The position numbers and the translations under genes are program-made. From Homoserinimonas sedimenticola (lineage in GTDB: Bacteria > Actinomycetota > Actinomycetes > Actinomycetales > Microbacteriaceae): DNA of 64,000 nt. The notes below the pieces were generated by a model. That model did no database searches. It was not told the origin of the DNA and saw only the letters and a program-made list of their open reading frames with translations. Position 1 is the first letter of the stretch. Each line of letters opens with the position of its first letter. Positions 48,460-56,339 of this stretch are shown piece by piece. The stretch is taken from positions 2,194,326 through 2,258,325 of the forward strand of contig NZ_JAPELL010000001.1 in NCBI RefSeq assembly GCF_026094475.1, in the 5' to 3' direction.

Positions 48460-49157
48460 CGGCCGAGTCCTTCCCGGTCCACGCGGCGGTGGAAGCGCAT
48501 GCCGGCGATGCCGCCGAGCACCGCGCCGCCGAGCATGGCGAGCGCGAGGATGATGGCGGTGACGATGCTGGCGACCGTGACATCCGCCTCACCGAGCGGC
48601 AGGCTCGGAACCGACTGGATGCCCGACAGCAGGTTGAAGGCATCGCCCGTGACGGCGGCGATGATGGCGACGACGACCGCAATGATGAGTGCCCACACGA
48701 AGACCATGAGGCCCTGCTTGGCGCCGTCGAAGCGCGCCATGCGCCCGGCGACGTAGCCGCCGCAGTAGTACGCCACGAACATGACGACGATGAGTGTGAT
48801 GGCGGCGACGAGGGCGACCGTGTCGGCGTTCTCGGCTGCGGCGTCGGCGGCATTGTTGAAGCCGACCTCGAGGCCGAAAAGGGTCAGAAGGCCGGCGGCG
48901 AGACCCGTCAGCAGCACACCCGTGCCGACGGCGGCAAGCCAACCGAAGAAGGCCGAGCCGACCTTGATGCCGCCGAAGCGTTCCTCTTCGCGCTCGAGCA
49001 CCTCCTCACGGAAGGTCGTGCGATTGCCCGCGGGCACCGCGGCGGGGGTGGCGGCGTCGTGCCGTGCCGTCGTCTCTGGGGTCGTGTCGCGGGCCGCTGC
49101 GTCGCGGGCGGCCGCATCCCGTGCGGCCTGGTCGTTTCGTTCCTCCGGCGTTGTCAT
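48456..49157 (-). CDS. four-helix integral membrane protein
   Basis: A 233-residue protein. The first 65 residues are hydrophilic, with a degenerate repeat QAARDAAARDAAARD. Four membrane helices follow: FFGWLAAVGTGVLLTGLAAG, ALVAAITLIVVMFVAYYCGG, VFVWALIIAVVVAIIAAV and IVTAIILALAMLGGAVLGGI. No catalytic motif is visible; the YCGGYVAGRMARFDG loop is the most conserved-looking stretch. Translationally coupled to the PRC-barrel gene, so the two products may act together at the membrane. Confidence 0.7.
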   Translation of the reverse strand: MTTPEERNDQAARDAAARDAAARDTTPETTARHDAATPAAVPAGNRTTFREEVLEREEERFGGIKVGSAFFGWLAAVGTGVLLTGLAAGLLTLFGLEVGFNNAADAAAENADTVALVAAITLIVVMFVAYYCGGYVAGRMARFDGAKQGLMVFVWALIIAVVVAIIAAVTGDAFNLLSGIQSVPSLPLGEADVTVASIVTAIILALAMLGGAVLGGIAGMRFHRRVDREGLGR

Positions 49158-49256
49158 TGTTCGCCCTCCTCAGTGATCCGGCGTTCGTGTGCCTGATGGT
49201 TCAGGGTCTACGCCAGGGCACCTGAGTCTTCAAGGGGAGAACGGAGTGATCGTCGC

Positions 49257-50102
49257 CTACTGCTTCTCCGGTGAGCGCCAGTCGTCGCTGAGGATGTGCG
49301 AGCCGCCCTGCGGACCCATCTGCAGCATTCCGCCGTCGACCACGAACGATGCACCGGTGACGTAGGCGGAGTGTTCCGACGCGAGGAACGCGATGACGGA
49401 TGCCACTTCCCGAGCGTCGCCGGGACGGCCGAGGGGGATCCCCGGCCGCTGCGTGCCCCGCGGGTTCTCGTCCTCCTGCCCCGTCATGGGCGTCGCGATC
49501 TCCCCGGGTGCCACCGAGTTGACCGTGATGCCGTGCTGGCCCAGCTCGATTGCGGCGGTCTTGACGAGCCCACCGAGGCCGTGCTTGGCGGCGTCGTAGG
49601 CGGAGGAGCCGACGCGGGGCGCGTGCTCGTGCACGCTCGTGGTGGCGATGATGCGCCCGCCGCGGCCGGCAGCTACCATCCGTCTGGCCGCCCTCTGGAT
49701 GCACACGAATGCGGCGTCGAGGTCGGTCACGACGACCCTGCGCCAGTCGTCGTAGGCCATGTCGAGGAGGGAGACGGCGGCTCCTGTGCCCGCGTTGTTG
49801 ACGAAGACGTCGACGCCACCCAGCTGCTCGGCGAGGCGGTCGATGACATCCCCGCACCCGGGCACGTCCGTCAGATCGAGGTGCTCGACGACGGCGTGCT
49901 GCCCCAGCGAGCGGACTTTCTCCGCCGTGCTCTGCGCTCCGGCCTCGTCGCTGTGCCATGTGATGCCCACGTCGAGGCCTGCCCGGGCGAGGGCGACCGC
50001 CGTCGCCTCGCCGATTCCGGAGTCGGATCCCGTGACGATGGCCGTCTTGGGGGCGAAATGCGTTCCGCCGCTGGTGTCTGCGCTGTTGCTGTCTGGGCTC
50101 AT
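49257..50102 (-). CDS. short-chain dehydrogenase/reductase
   Basis: A 281-residue SDR with TGSDSGIGEA (NAD(P) loop, about residues 22-31), NNAGTG, Ser in ATTSVHEHAP, YDAAKHG (Tyr and Lys) and FVVDGGMLQM. It resembles general stress or glucose dehydrogenase-type SDRs. Substrate unknown. ATG 50102 is 7 nt after a TAGCGT box (leaderless), which favours it over the longer frame to 50156. Confidence 0.87.
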   Translation of the reverse strand: MSPDSNSADTSGGTHFAPKTAIVTGSDSGIGEATAVALARAGLDVGITWHSDEAGAQSTAEKVRSLGQHAVVEHLDLTDVPGCGDVIDRLAEQLGGVDVFVNNAGTGAAVSLLDMAYDDWRRVVVTDLDAAFVCIQRAARRMVAAGRGGRIIATTSVHEHAPRVGSSAYDAAKHGLGGLVKTAAIELGQHGITVNSVAPGEIATPMTGQEDENPRGTQRPGIPLGRPGDAREVASVIAFLASEHSAYVTGASFVVDGGMLQMGPQGGSHILSDDWRSPEKQ

Positions 50103-50194
50103 GCGGCTCACGCTAGGTCGCGGCGGCTGCGCCCGTGCTGGAAATTCCCTCCGCATCCGCCCCAGCAGCGGCCGCGCGTCGTAGCGTGGCGCCC

Positions 50195-50593
50195 ATGACT
50201 ACCGAGACGATGCTCAAGACACACCCTTCGGCGGGTGCCAACACGGCAGATCTCGCCGCCGTCATCGACGACGTGCTCGCCTGCATGCAGGCGTGCCTCT
50301 CCTGTGCGGATGCCTGTCTGCACGAGGACATGGTCGCCGACCTGAGGCAGTGCATCCGCACCGATCAGGACTGCGCCGACATCTGCGAGGCGACCCTGCG
50401 CGTGCTGAGCCGACAGGGCAGCACCGACACGAACATCCTCGCCTCACTGCTGTCGGCGTGCGTCGCCGCCTGCGCCGCGTGTGCCGCCGAGTGCGAGAGC
50501 CATAGCGACATGCACGAACACTGCCGGGCCTGCGCCGAGGCCTGCCGCCGCTGCGAGTCGAGCTGCCGGCGGATGCTGGAAGACCTCGGCTGA
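50195..50593 (+). CDS. Cys-rich four-helix bundle copper-storage-like protein (DUF326/Csp)
   Basis: A 132-residue helical protein with about 18 cysteines spaced CxxxC: CMQACLSCADACLHED, RQCIRTDQDCADIC, SACVAACAACAAECESH and CRACAEACRRCESSCRR. This is the hallmark of cytosolic copper-storage proteins Csp3 and DUF326 relatives, which hold many Cu(I) ions inside a four-helix bundle. No signal peptide is present, consistent with the cytosolic type. Starts at ATG 50195, 7 nt after a TAGCGT box (leaderless). Confidence 0.9.
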   Translation: MTTETMLKTHPSAGANTADLAAVIDDVLACMQACLSCADACLHEDMVADLRQCIRTDQDCADICEATLRVLSRQGSTDTNILASLLSACVAACAACAAECESHSDMHEHCRACAEACRRCESSCRRMLEDLG

Positions 50594-50642
50594 CTTCCGG
50601 TTCCCGCGAGGGGCGCAACAAAACCCGACCTACGATTGAAGG

Positions 50643-51467
50643 GTGACATCCCCCGCACCTGCGCGCCTTGAGCGTGCCTTCGCCCCGCTCATCGTCTTCG
50701 CCCTCGTCGCGGGGCTGGTCTCTGTCGGCCTCGACATCTGGCAGGACCTGAGCGGCTTCGGCGCCGGTGTCCTCCCCCTCGCGGGTCTCGGCCCGGCGGT
50801 CGGCGCGCTGGCGGGATGGGCGGCCGGGCGGGGCACGCTCCGAGACCTCATGCCCGCGCCCGTGGGGCAGCGCCAGGTCGTCGCACACCTCGTGCTGGGG
50901 CTTGTGGCATCCGCCGTCTTGGTGGGGCTGCTCTTCGCGGGAGTCGCCCTTGCGGGCGTTGATTGGCCGACCACGGATGCCACCCCCGATGCGATCCCCT
51001 TCGGCATCACGATCGGCGGGGTGATCGTGGCGGCGGCGCTCCAGGAGCTCGGAATCCGCGGTTTCGCCCAGCCGATCCTCGAGCTCACGGGAAGCCGACT
51101 CTTCGCGACCGTGCTCATCGGGCTCGTGTGGGGCTTCTGGGTCGTGCAACTCTTCCCGATGCAGAACACGGCACTCACGGTGGGCGCTGTCGTGCTCGCG
51201 GTGGCGGCATTCGCCGTGCTGCTGGGTTACCTCGGCAATGGTTCTGTCGGCCAGCGCCTCGGCGTCGCGATCCTGGTACACGCGATAGTCGCTTCCGCCC
51301 TCACGGTCGTCACGGGCGGAGGCGTCGTGACGCAGCCGGTCGCGCTCGCCTTCCTCGCCGCGAGCGTCGTGACGACGCTTGTCTTCATGGCGATGTTCGT
51401 GGTGGCTCAGCGCCGCCGCGCAGCCCGGCGCCTCGCCGCAAACGACGACGCCGCCGCACAGCTCTAG
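50643..51467 (+). CDS. CPBP/Abi-like integral membrane protein with degenerate active site
   Basis: A 274-residue protein with about eight membrane helices. The region AAALQELGIRGFAQP matches the EExxxR motif of CPBP prenyl-protease-like proteins, but the first Glu is Gln, and the FxxxH motif reads GFWVVQ. Loss of these residues suggests a non-proteolytic relative. A late VHAIVASALTVV corresponds to the third motif and keeps its His. GTG 50643 lies 6 nt after a TACGAT box (leaderless). Confidence 0.65.
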   Translation: MTSPAPARLERAFAPLIVFALVAGLVSVGLDIWQDLSGFGAGVLPLAGLGPAVGALAGWAAGRGTLRDLMPAPVGQRQVVAHLVLGLVASAVLVGLLFAGVALAGVDWPTTDATPDAIPFGITIGGVIVAAALQELGIRGFAQPILELTGSRLFATVLIGLVWGFWVVQLFPMQNTALTVGAVVLAVAAFAVLLGYLGNGSVGQRLGVAILVHAIVASALTVVTGGGVVTQPVALAFLAASVVTTLVFMAMFVVAQRRRAARRLAANDDAAAQL

Positions 51468-51500
51468 GCTGCACGGCGGCGTAACGGTGGTGCGACGGGG

Positions 51501-51674
51501 CTAGACGCGACGGTCGCCGTCGTAGGCCTCGTCATCGTCCTCGTCTGCCTCGATGCGCTCGTCGGGGTCGATCGTGGGCGGTGCCGTGATCTCGGGCTCG
51601 TCCGTCAACTCCTCCTCGCGCTCATCCTCGAGGTTGGGTTCGTATTCCAGGTTGGGTTCGTTCTCCCGCGCCAT
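51501..51674 (-). CDS. small acidic protein, 57 residues
   Basis: A short gene with an AAGGAGG ribosome-binding site before ATG 51674. The product is highly acidic with a short internal repeat (NEPNLEYEPNLEDE) followed by REEELTDEPEI and DEDDDEAYDGDRRV. No family recognised; probably disordered. It lies 12 nt downstream of the next acidic-protein gene, likely in one operon. Confidence 0.55.
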   Translation of the reverse strand: MARENEPNLEYEPNLEDEREEELTDEPEITAPPTIDPDERIEADEDDDEAYDGDRRV

Positions 51675-51686
51675 CGACGCCTCCTT

Positions 51687-52166
51687 CTAGGGGGAACCGA
51701 CCGGATGCTCGGGGCCGAGATCCTCGGGGTCCGACTTACTCGGCTCATCGAGGTCCTGATTGAGGCGACCGGGGGCGGCCGCGAGGATATCCTCGCCGAC
51801 GGAGTCGTCGTCGGTGTCGCCCGTGGACTCCTCGGCCTGGGGCGCCGTGCCCTCCGTGTAGCCGGGCTTGTCGCTGCCCTCGGCGGGCTGCTCGGGGTGG
51901 GGTGTGCGATCCATCATGTCTCCTCCTCCTACGTTGCCCTCTGGAAGGGGGCCTGGCTCCATGTCGTGCGCCGTCGTCACTCGCTGGCCCCGGACGAGTG
52001 CTTCCGGGTCGGCGGGCGAACGGGTCACGTGGGGTGGCACCGTGCCGAACTCGGCCAGCCACTGTCTCTCCGTCTCGCTCGGTTCGCCGGTAGCGGTTGA
52101 GCCGGGGGAGAGGGCGCCGAGGGGTGCCTCGGCGCGGTTGTGGCGGTCGTGCTCGTGGTTACTCAT
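51687..52166 (-). CDS. acidic hypothetical protein, 159 residues
   Basis: A hydrophilic protein with a more structured N-terminal third (ETERQWLAEFGTVPPHVTRSPADPEALVRGQRV) and a disordered, Asp/Glu/Pro-rich remainder. No known domain. It starts at ATG 52166 (MSNHEHDRHNRAEAP) and precedes the 57-residue acidic gene. Confidence 0.6.
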   Translation of the reverse strand: MSNHEHDRHNRAEAPLGALSPGSTATGEPSETERQWLAEFGTVPPHVTRSPADPEALVRGQRVTTAHDMEPGPLPEGNVGGGDMMDRTPHPEQPAEGSDKPGYTEGTAPQAEESTGDTDDDSVGEDILAAAPGRLNQDLDEPSKSDPEDLGPEHPVGSP

Positions 52167-52245
52167 GCCGCCACGATAGGCTCGCCGGTCGCTCGCGAGG
52201 GGGAATACTCAGTGAAGGTTCAGGCCGTTCGGCGCCTGGCGCTTG

Positions 52246-53838
52246 TCAGTTGCCGACCCAGGCCGCGGCGGTCTCGCGGAGCGGTTCGAGGGCTGTCACG
52301 ACATAGGCGGGGAGGGCGTCGGGCGCGAGGCCGACCGCAAGCACGATCGCGACGACGACGGCCGCGTTGGCGAACCACCCGATGAGGGGAGCCCATCCCG
52401 CACCCACCTCGCGGCGCACGCGAAGCGTGCGGACGATCAGGTACACGGGCGCGGTCAGCATGGCCCAGGCGGCGCGTGCCGGACGGTGGTGCCCGTAGTC
52501 GCTCAGCCGCGTCGAGTCCTGCTGCGCCCACAGCACTCCCACCAGCCAGGGGAGCGCGAGCACGCCGAGCGCGGGCAGCGACCACGCGTCGAAGAGCGCG
52601 AGCGCCACGAAGGCGGCGAGGGCCCCGAGCCAGGGCGTCACGGTGAGGAGCCAGACCGAGATGGTGCCCCAGTGGCGCGGCGTGAGCTGCTGGCGTTCGG
52701 CCGCTCGGGCTCGCCCCACGGTGGACCATTGGGGCGCGACATCCGCCCGCCGTTCGCCGTGGCCGGCCCAGATGTCGTCGTCCTTGTCGTCGGATGCCTC
52801 GAAAGGGGCGGGTGCCGGTGCTGGCGCCTGGTTCTCCGCCTTCTCGCGGCGCTGACGGCGCGACATGAGCGTCGACTCGAGCTCGTTGTCGGTTGTGACG
52901 GCGGTCGGCGCGGCACCCGGTGTCGTGGCCTGCGCGGCGTGGGCTTGGGCCTGCTGCAGTTCAGCGAGGCGCTGCTCCTCGGCGAGGGCCTGCTGTGCCT
53001 GGAACTGCCGGTCCCATTCCAGCCGCGCAGCCTCCTGCCGTGCGAGCTCGGCGCGGTGCGCCTCGTCGGCTGCGCGGGCGGCGTCTTCCTGCTGCTGGCG
53101 GGTGGCGAAGGCGAGGTCGGGGTGCACCTCGGCGTGAGGAGGCTGTTGGCGGTGCGGGGTGGTCGAGGTCGCGGCATCCGTCGCGGTCTGGCCGGGGTAG
53201 TCGGATGGGGCGAACCCGGATGCTGCGGCGGCGGGTGCCGACGATGTGCGGCGATAACCGGGGGTGGCGTCTGCGCCTCCCGAGCCGGAGACGAGCGAGG
53301 TGCCCTTGAGTAGGTCGAGGGCGTCGCCGTACTGGGGCGTGTAGTGGGATGCGGCGGGAGCGCCGGCACCCATGGCGGGCCAGGGGATGGCGGGCTGCGC
53401 GTCGACCTCCGCCTCCGTCCGCGCGGGCTCGGTGCGGGCGGCGTAGGCGGGCACCTGTGTCACGAAGGGCTGCGGCGTGGCCTGTGCGGCCACTCCAGAG
53501 GCCGGCTGTGCCGTCGTCTGCTGGGAAGCAGGCTGGCGGGCGGCCGTCTGCTGCTGCCCCGTGTGGAGGCTCTCGCCGTTGTGCTGGGCGGCGGGCGCGA
53601 ATCGCTCCGCGGCGGCCTGGGTCTGGGCGGCAGCGGCCTGGGTGCTCTCGTCGGCGGCGCCGAGGGCGAAGCGCTGTTGCACGCGGGGTGCAGGCGCGGC
53701 GGCGGCAGGGGCGGCGCTGCCGGGCAGTGGGGCGACGCTCTCGGTCCATGCTTGACCGTTCCACCACCGGAGGTGTTGGCGCGTCATCGGGTCGACGTAC
53801 CAGCCTGCCGGGGCGGCGTTGTTGGACGAATCCGTCAT
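52246..53838 (-). CDS. DUF2510 membrane protein with long disordered/coiled linker
   Basis: A 530-residue protein. DUF2510 is at residues 10-30 (AGWYVDPMTRQHLRWWNG). A Gln/Ala/Pro-rich linker (about 35-250) leads to a charged coiled-coil (about 255-320; EDAARAADEAHRAELARQEA) and then four membrane helices from about 395 (ISVWLLTVTPWLGALAAFVAL). The DUF2510 domain is cytoplasmic. Function unknown. ATG 53838 has a GGGAG ribosome-binding site; the longer frame begins outside the domain. Confidence 0.78.
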   Translation of the reverse strand: MTDSSNNAAPAGWYVDPMTRQHLRWWNGQAWTESVAPLPGSAAPAAAAPAPRVQQRFALGAADESTQAAAAQTQAAAERFAPAAQHNGESLHTGQQQTAARQPASQQTTAQPASGVAAQATPQPFVTQVPAYAARTEPARTEAEVDAQPAIPWPAMGAGAPAASHYTPQYGDALDLLKGTSLVSGSGGADATPGYRRTSSAPAAAASGFAPSDYPGQTATDAATSTTPHRQQPPHAEVHPDLAFATRQQQEDAARAADEAHRAELARQEAARLEWDRQFQAQQALAEEQRLAELQQAQAHAAQATTPGAAPTAVTTDNELESTLMSRRQRREKAENQAPAPAPAPFEASDDKDDDIWAGHGERRADVAPQWSTVGRARAAERQQLTPRHWGTISVWLLTVTPWLGALAAFVALALFDAWSLPALGVLALPWLVGVLWAQQDSTRLSDYGHHRPARAAWAMLTAPVYLIVRTLRVRREVGAGWAPLIGWFANAAVVVAIVLAVGLAPDALPAYVVTALEPLRETAAAWVGN

Positions 53839-53934
53839 TTCAGCACTCCCGCGTTGCGTTCCAGCCTGCCGGCGGCCGCATGGTCTGCCGCCTCCGTAGG
53901 GGAGGTATCGGGTTGCCAAAGCTTAGCGCACAGT

Positions 53935-53961
53935 GTCCTCATTTCGGGGGACATGTCCCCC
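53935..53961. promoter_or_regulatory. GTCCTC-N6-GGGGAC repeat overlapping a 16-bp perfect palindrome
   Basis: GTCCTC-ATTTCG-GGGGAC (53935-53952) is close to the GTCCTC-N6-GAGGAC repeat in the diguanylate cyclase promoters; it shares the spacer ATTTCG with module 2. It overlaps the perfect palindrome GGGGGACATGTCCCCC (53946-53961). It lies about 10 nt upstream of the -10 box of the DUF2510 membrane protein gene. Confidence 0.6.
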
Positions 53962-54079
53962 GTTCCCCGTGGCCACTGTGCCCCGCGTCCCCCTGCCGCT
54001 ATCCAATACCATCCGCGGGGTGTTTGACCACCCCTCGTGCGGGGCTGGTGCCGCCGACGGTGCCGAATGGATAGACGAA

Positions 54080-54125
54080 CGGCGACTCGCCGGGAGAAGC
54101 GGATGCCTCACCCGGCGAGTCGCCG
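54080..54125. terminator. 15-bp perfect stem terminator of the beta-helix gene
   Basis: CGGCGACTCGCCGGG (54080-54094) pairs with CCCGGCGAGTCGCCG (54111-54125) around a 16-nt loop, 34 nt downstream of the beta-helix gene stop on the minus strand, followed by TTCGTCTATCC. Confidence 0.8.
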
Positions 54126-54158
54126 TATCACCGATGTTGCGCGAACCGGCCGCGGAGC

Positions 54159-56150
54159 CTACTGCAGCACCGAGGCATCCGTGCTGTTGTTCCGGAGCGT
54201 CACCGCCACGCCGTCACGCGCATCGATGGAGGCGCGGCCCGTGCTGCCGACCGAGTTGCCCTCGATCGTGACGGTGCGGGGGGAGGAGGTGAGCAGGATG
54301 CCGTTGCCGCCGCAGGCGGAGAACGACGAGCCGCGCACCGTGATGGTGCCGCCGCCGACGATCTGCAGGCAGTCGCCGGCCCCACCGAAGCCTTGCACGG
54401 TCGTGTCGGCGATTGTGACGCGCTGCGCGCCGCGAATCTGGATGCCGTCGCCGCCCGTGCCGTTGCGCAGGGTCGAACCCTTGACGGTTGTGTCGGACGA
54501 GGTGAGGTACATGCCGACGCCCTGCGCCCGCACGCCGTCGAGCACGGTGCCCTTGGCTGCGCTCGTCGTGGCGAGGCCGTTGCGGGTCTCGATGCCCGTC
54601 CATGTCACGTAGGGCGTGGCGAGCGTGAGCTTGCCGAAGCGCGTGCTGTCGACGCCTGCGCCGCGCACCGTGACGGGTGCGCTCGCGGTTCCGCCCGCAG
54701 CCTGGACCGTGGGGGAGCCGTAGTCGCCCGCGAGGAGCGTGACGGTGTCGCCCGCCTTTGCGCGGCTCATGGCCGTGCTGAGCGTGCAGGGGGCCGCGGC
54801 CGTGCAGGTCGTGCCGGTGCCGCGCGGGCCGGCGGTGAGGGTGCCCGTCGTGGGCTGAGGCGTGGGCTGAGGCGCGGGCGCGGGCGCGGTCACGGGAGGC
54901 GCGGGAGCCGGAGCCGGAGCCGGAGCGGGAGCAGGCGCGGGAGCGGGAGCCAGAGCAGCGGCTGAGCTGCGCGGCGAGTGGGCGCCCGCGATGCTCGGGG
55001 AGACTGCCTCACCGTCGATGTCACGGGCGGCAGGGGTGATGCTGGGGCCGCCCGAAATGGTCGCCTGTGCGGCATCCACCAGGCGCAGGTCGCCCGCGGA
55101 GACGTTGACAAAGCCAACGGTGCCCTGGCGGTTGCCCTTGCTGCCGAGCTGTGACGGCTGGGCGCACATGGCGGAGTTCCAGCGCGAGACGACCGTATTG
55201 GTCATGGGGCTCTTGCAGTCGTAGAGGAACTCGACGAGGTTGCGGTCGAAGACAAGCCCTGCGGTCGCTGCGATGCGGGTTGCGCCGTTCGTGATCGTGT
55301 TGTTGCGGATCACCGTGCCCGTTGCGGTGGGCTCGCGGGCCTCAAGGGTGGCTCCGCCGCGGCATCCGGGCTTCGCGACGATGCAGCCCTGCAGGAAGTT
55401 GGACTCGACGACGATTCCCGAGCTGCCCGTGCCGGCGCCGGGGGAGACGATGAAAGCCGAGTTGCTGCAGTTGCGCAGCTTGTTGGCGCGCACCGTGACG
55501 TTGTGGCTCTCGAAGACCTGCACGCAGTCGACGTGCGTGTTGTTGCCGGCGACCTCGTTGTAGTCCCGCACGGTGTTGTTCTCGATGAGCACGTCGCGCG
55601 CCTCCTTGATCTGGATGGCGTCGATCGCGGTGCCGTTCTCGAAGAGCGAGCCCCGCACCGTCACGTTGCGGGCACGGATGAAGGAGCCGCCGCCGTCGAC
55701 GTGCACGTTGTCGACCGTGGTGCCGTCGGCACCCCGCTGCACGTAGAGGACTGTCGTGATGCGCTGCCCCGTAAAGGTCACGTGAGGGACGGCGGTCTCG
55801 AGCCGGTCGACGGTCACGGAGCCGGACGTCTTCACGGTGATGGGCGCCGACGCGCTGCCGCCGCCCTTGGTGAGGCTCTGCGTGCCGTAGCTGCCCGCGA
55901 GCATGGTGACGGTGGCGCCATCGGGCGCGCTGACGACGGCGGTGGCCAGGGTGCAGGGCGCCTGCTGGGTGCAGGCTGCACCGCTGCCGCTAGGGGAGAC
56001 GTAGAGACTCGAGGCGGATGCCGCTGCCGGGGCTGCCGGCACGATGACGGTGCCCGCGGCGAGCAGGCCGGCGCCGAGTGCGACGGTGGCGCGCAGCAGT
56101 CGCGAGCGAAGGCTGAGGGGCGGGTGGGCAGGGCGAATGGGCGTGGACAT
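54159..56150 (-). CDS. secreted protein with two right-handed beta-helix modules
   Basis: A 663-residue secreted protein. The signal peptide (residues 1-45; LLRATVALGAGLLAAGTVIVP then AAPAAASA) precedes two similar modules. Module 1 (about 46-385) starts LYVSPSGSGAACTQQAPCTL; module 2 (about 435-663) starts LTAGPRGTGTTCTAAAPCTL. Both have parallel beta-helix rungs of the VTIADTTVQG and NVTVRGSLFENG kind. They are joined by an Ala-Pro repeat linker (about 400-432). This resembles Pectate_lyase_3/NosD-like polysaccharide-binding or -degrading folds, but no catalytic triad is evident. No sortase motif, so it is free or non-covalently bound. Confidence 0.8.
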   Translation of the reverse strand: MSTPIRPAHPPLSLRSRLLRATVALGAGLLAAGTVIVPAAPAAASASSLYVSPSGSGAACTQQAPCTLATAVVSAPDGATVTMLAGSYGTQSLTKGGGSASAPITVKTSGSVTVDRLETAVPHVTFTGQRITTVLYVQRGADGTTVDNVHVDGGGSFIRARNVTVRGSLFENGTAIDAIQIKEARDVLIENNTVRDYNEVAGNNTHVDCVQVFESHNVTVRANKLRNCSNSAFIVSPGAGTGSSGIVVESNFLQGCIVAKPGCRGGATLEAREPTATGTVIRNNTITNGATRIAATAGLVFDRNLVEFLYDCKSPMTNTVVSRWNSAMCAQPSQLGSKGNRQGTVGFVNVSAGDLRLVDAAQATISGGPSITPAARDIDGEAVSPSIAGAHSPRSSAAALAPAPAPAPAPAPAPAPAPPVTAPAPAPQPTPQPTTGTLTAGPRGTGTTCTAAAPCTLSTAMSRAKAGDTVTLLAGDYGSPTVQAAGGTASAPVTVRGAGVDSTRFGKLTLATPYVTWTGIETRNGLATTSAAKGTVLDGVRAQGVGMYLTSSDTTVKGSTLRNGTGGDGIQIRGAQRVTIADTTVQGFGGAGDCLQIVGGGTITVRGSSFSACGGNGILLTSSPRTVTIEGNSVGSTGRASIDARDGVAVTLRNNSTDASVLQ

Positions 56151-56291
56151 GCGTGTTCTCTGTGAGTGAGTGAGCGAGGAGAGGGAGGTGGGATGAGAGA
56201 AGGCCGTTGGGGCGGCCGAGAACGGTTTGCCGAGATCCGGCAAGGAAAAGCGTAGCAATAACCGTTCGTATACGGCGTAAAACACAGCATC

Positions 56292-56311
56292 TATACAGAA
56301 TTGTCTGTATA
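56292..56311. promoter_or_regulatory. perfect 7-6-7 inverted repeat upstream of the beta-helix gene
   Basis: TATACAG-AATTGT-CTGTATA, in an AT-rich stretch with two further GTATAC palindromes nearby (TTCGTATACGG and TGTATACGGAACG). It is the likely operator of the beta-helix gene promoter; the regulator is not encoded next to it. Confidence 0.6.
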
Positions 56312-56339
56312 CGGAACGTTCACTATCTCGCGGGTCGAA

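Larger units (their letters stand above)
53839..54158. other. 320-nt intergenic region with operators and a terminator
   Basis: No gene seen. It holds, from left: a TAAGCT -10-like box for the DUF2510 gene on the minus strand (53920-53925), the operator-like repeat and 16-bp palindrome described separately, a GGGGTG-N6-CACCCC hairpin near 54016-54034, and the terminator of the beta-helix gene. Confidence 0.6.
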
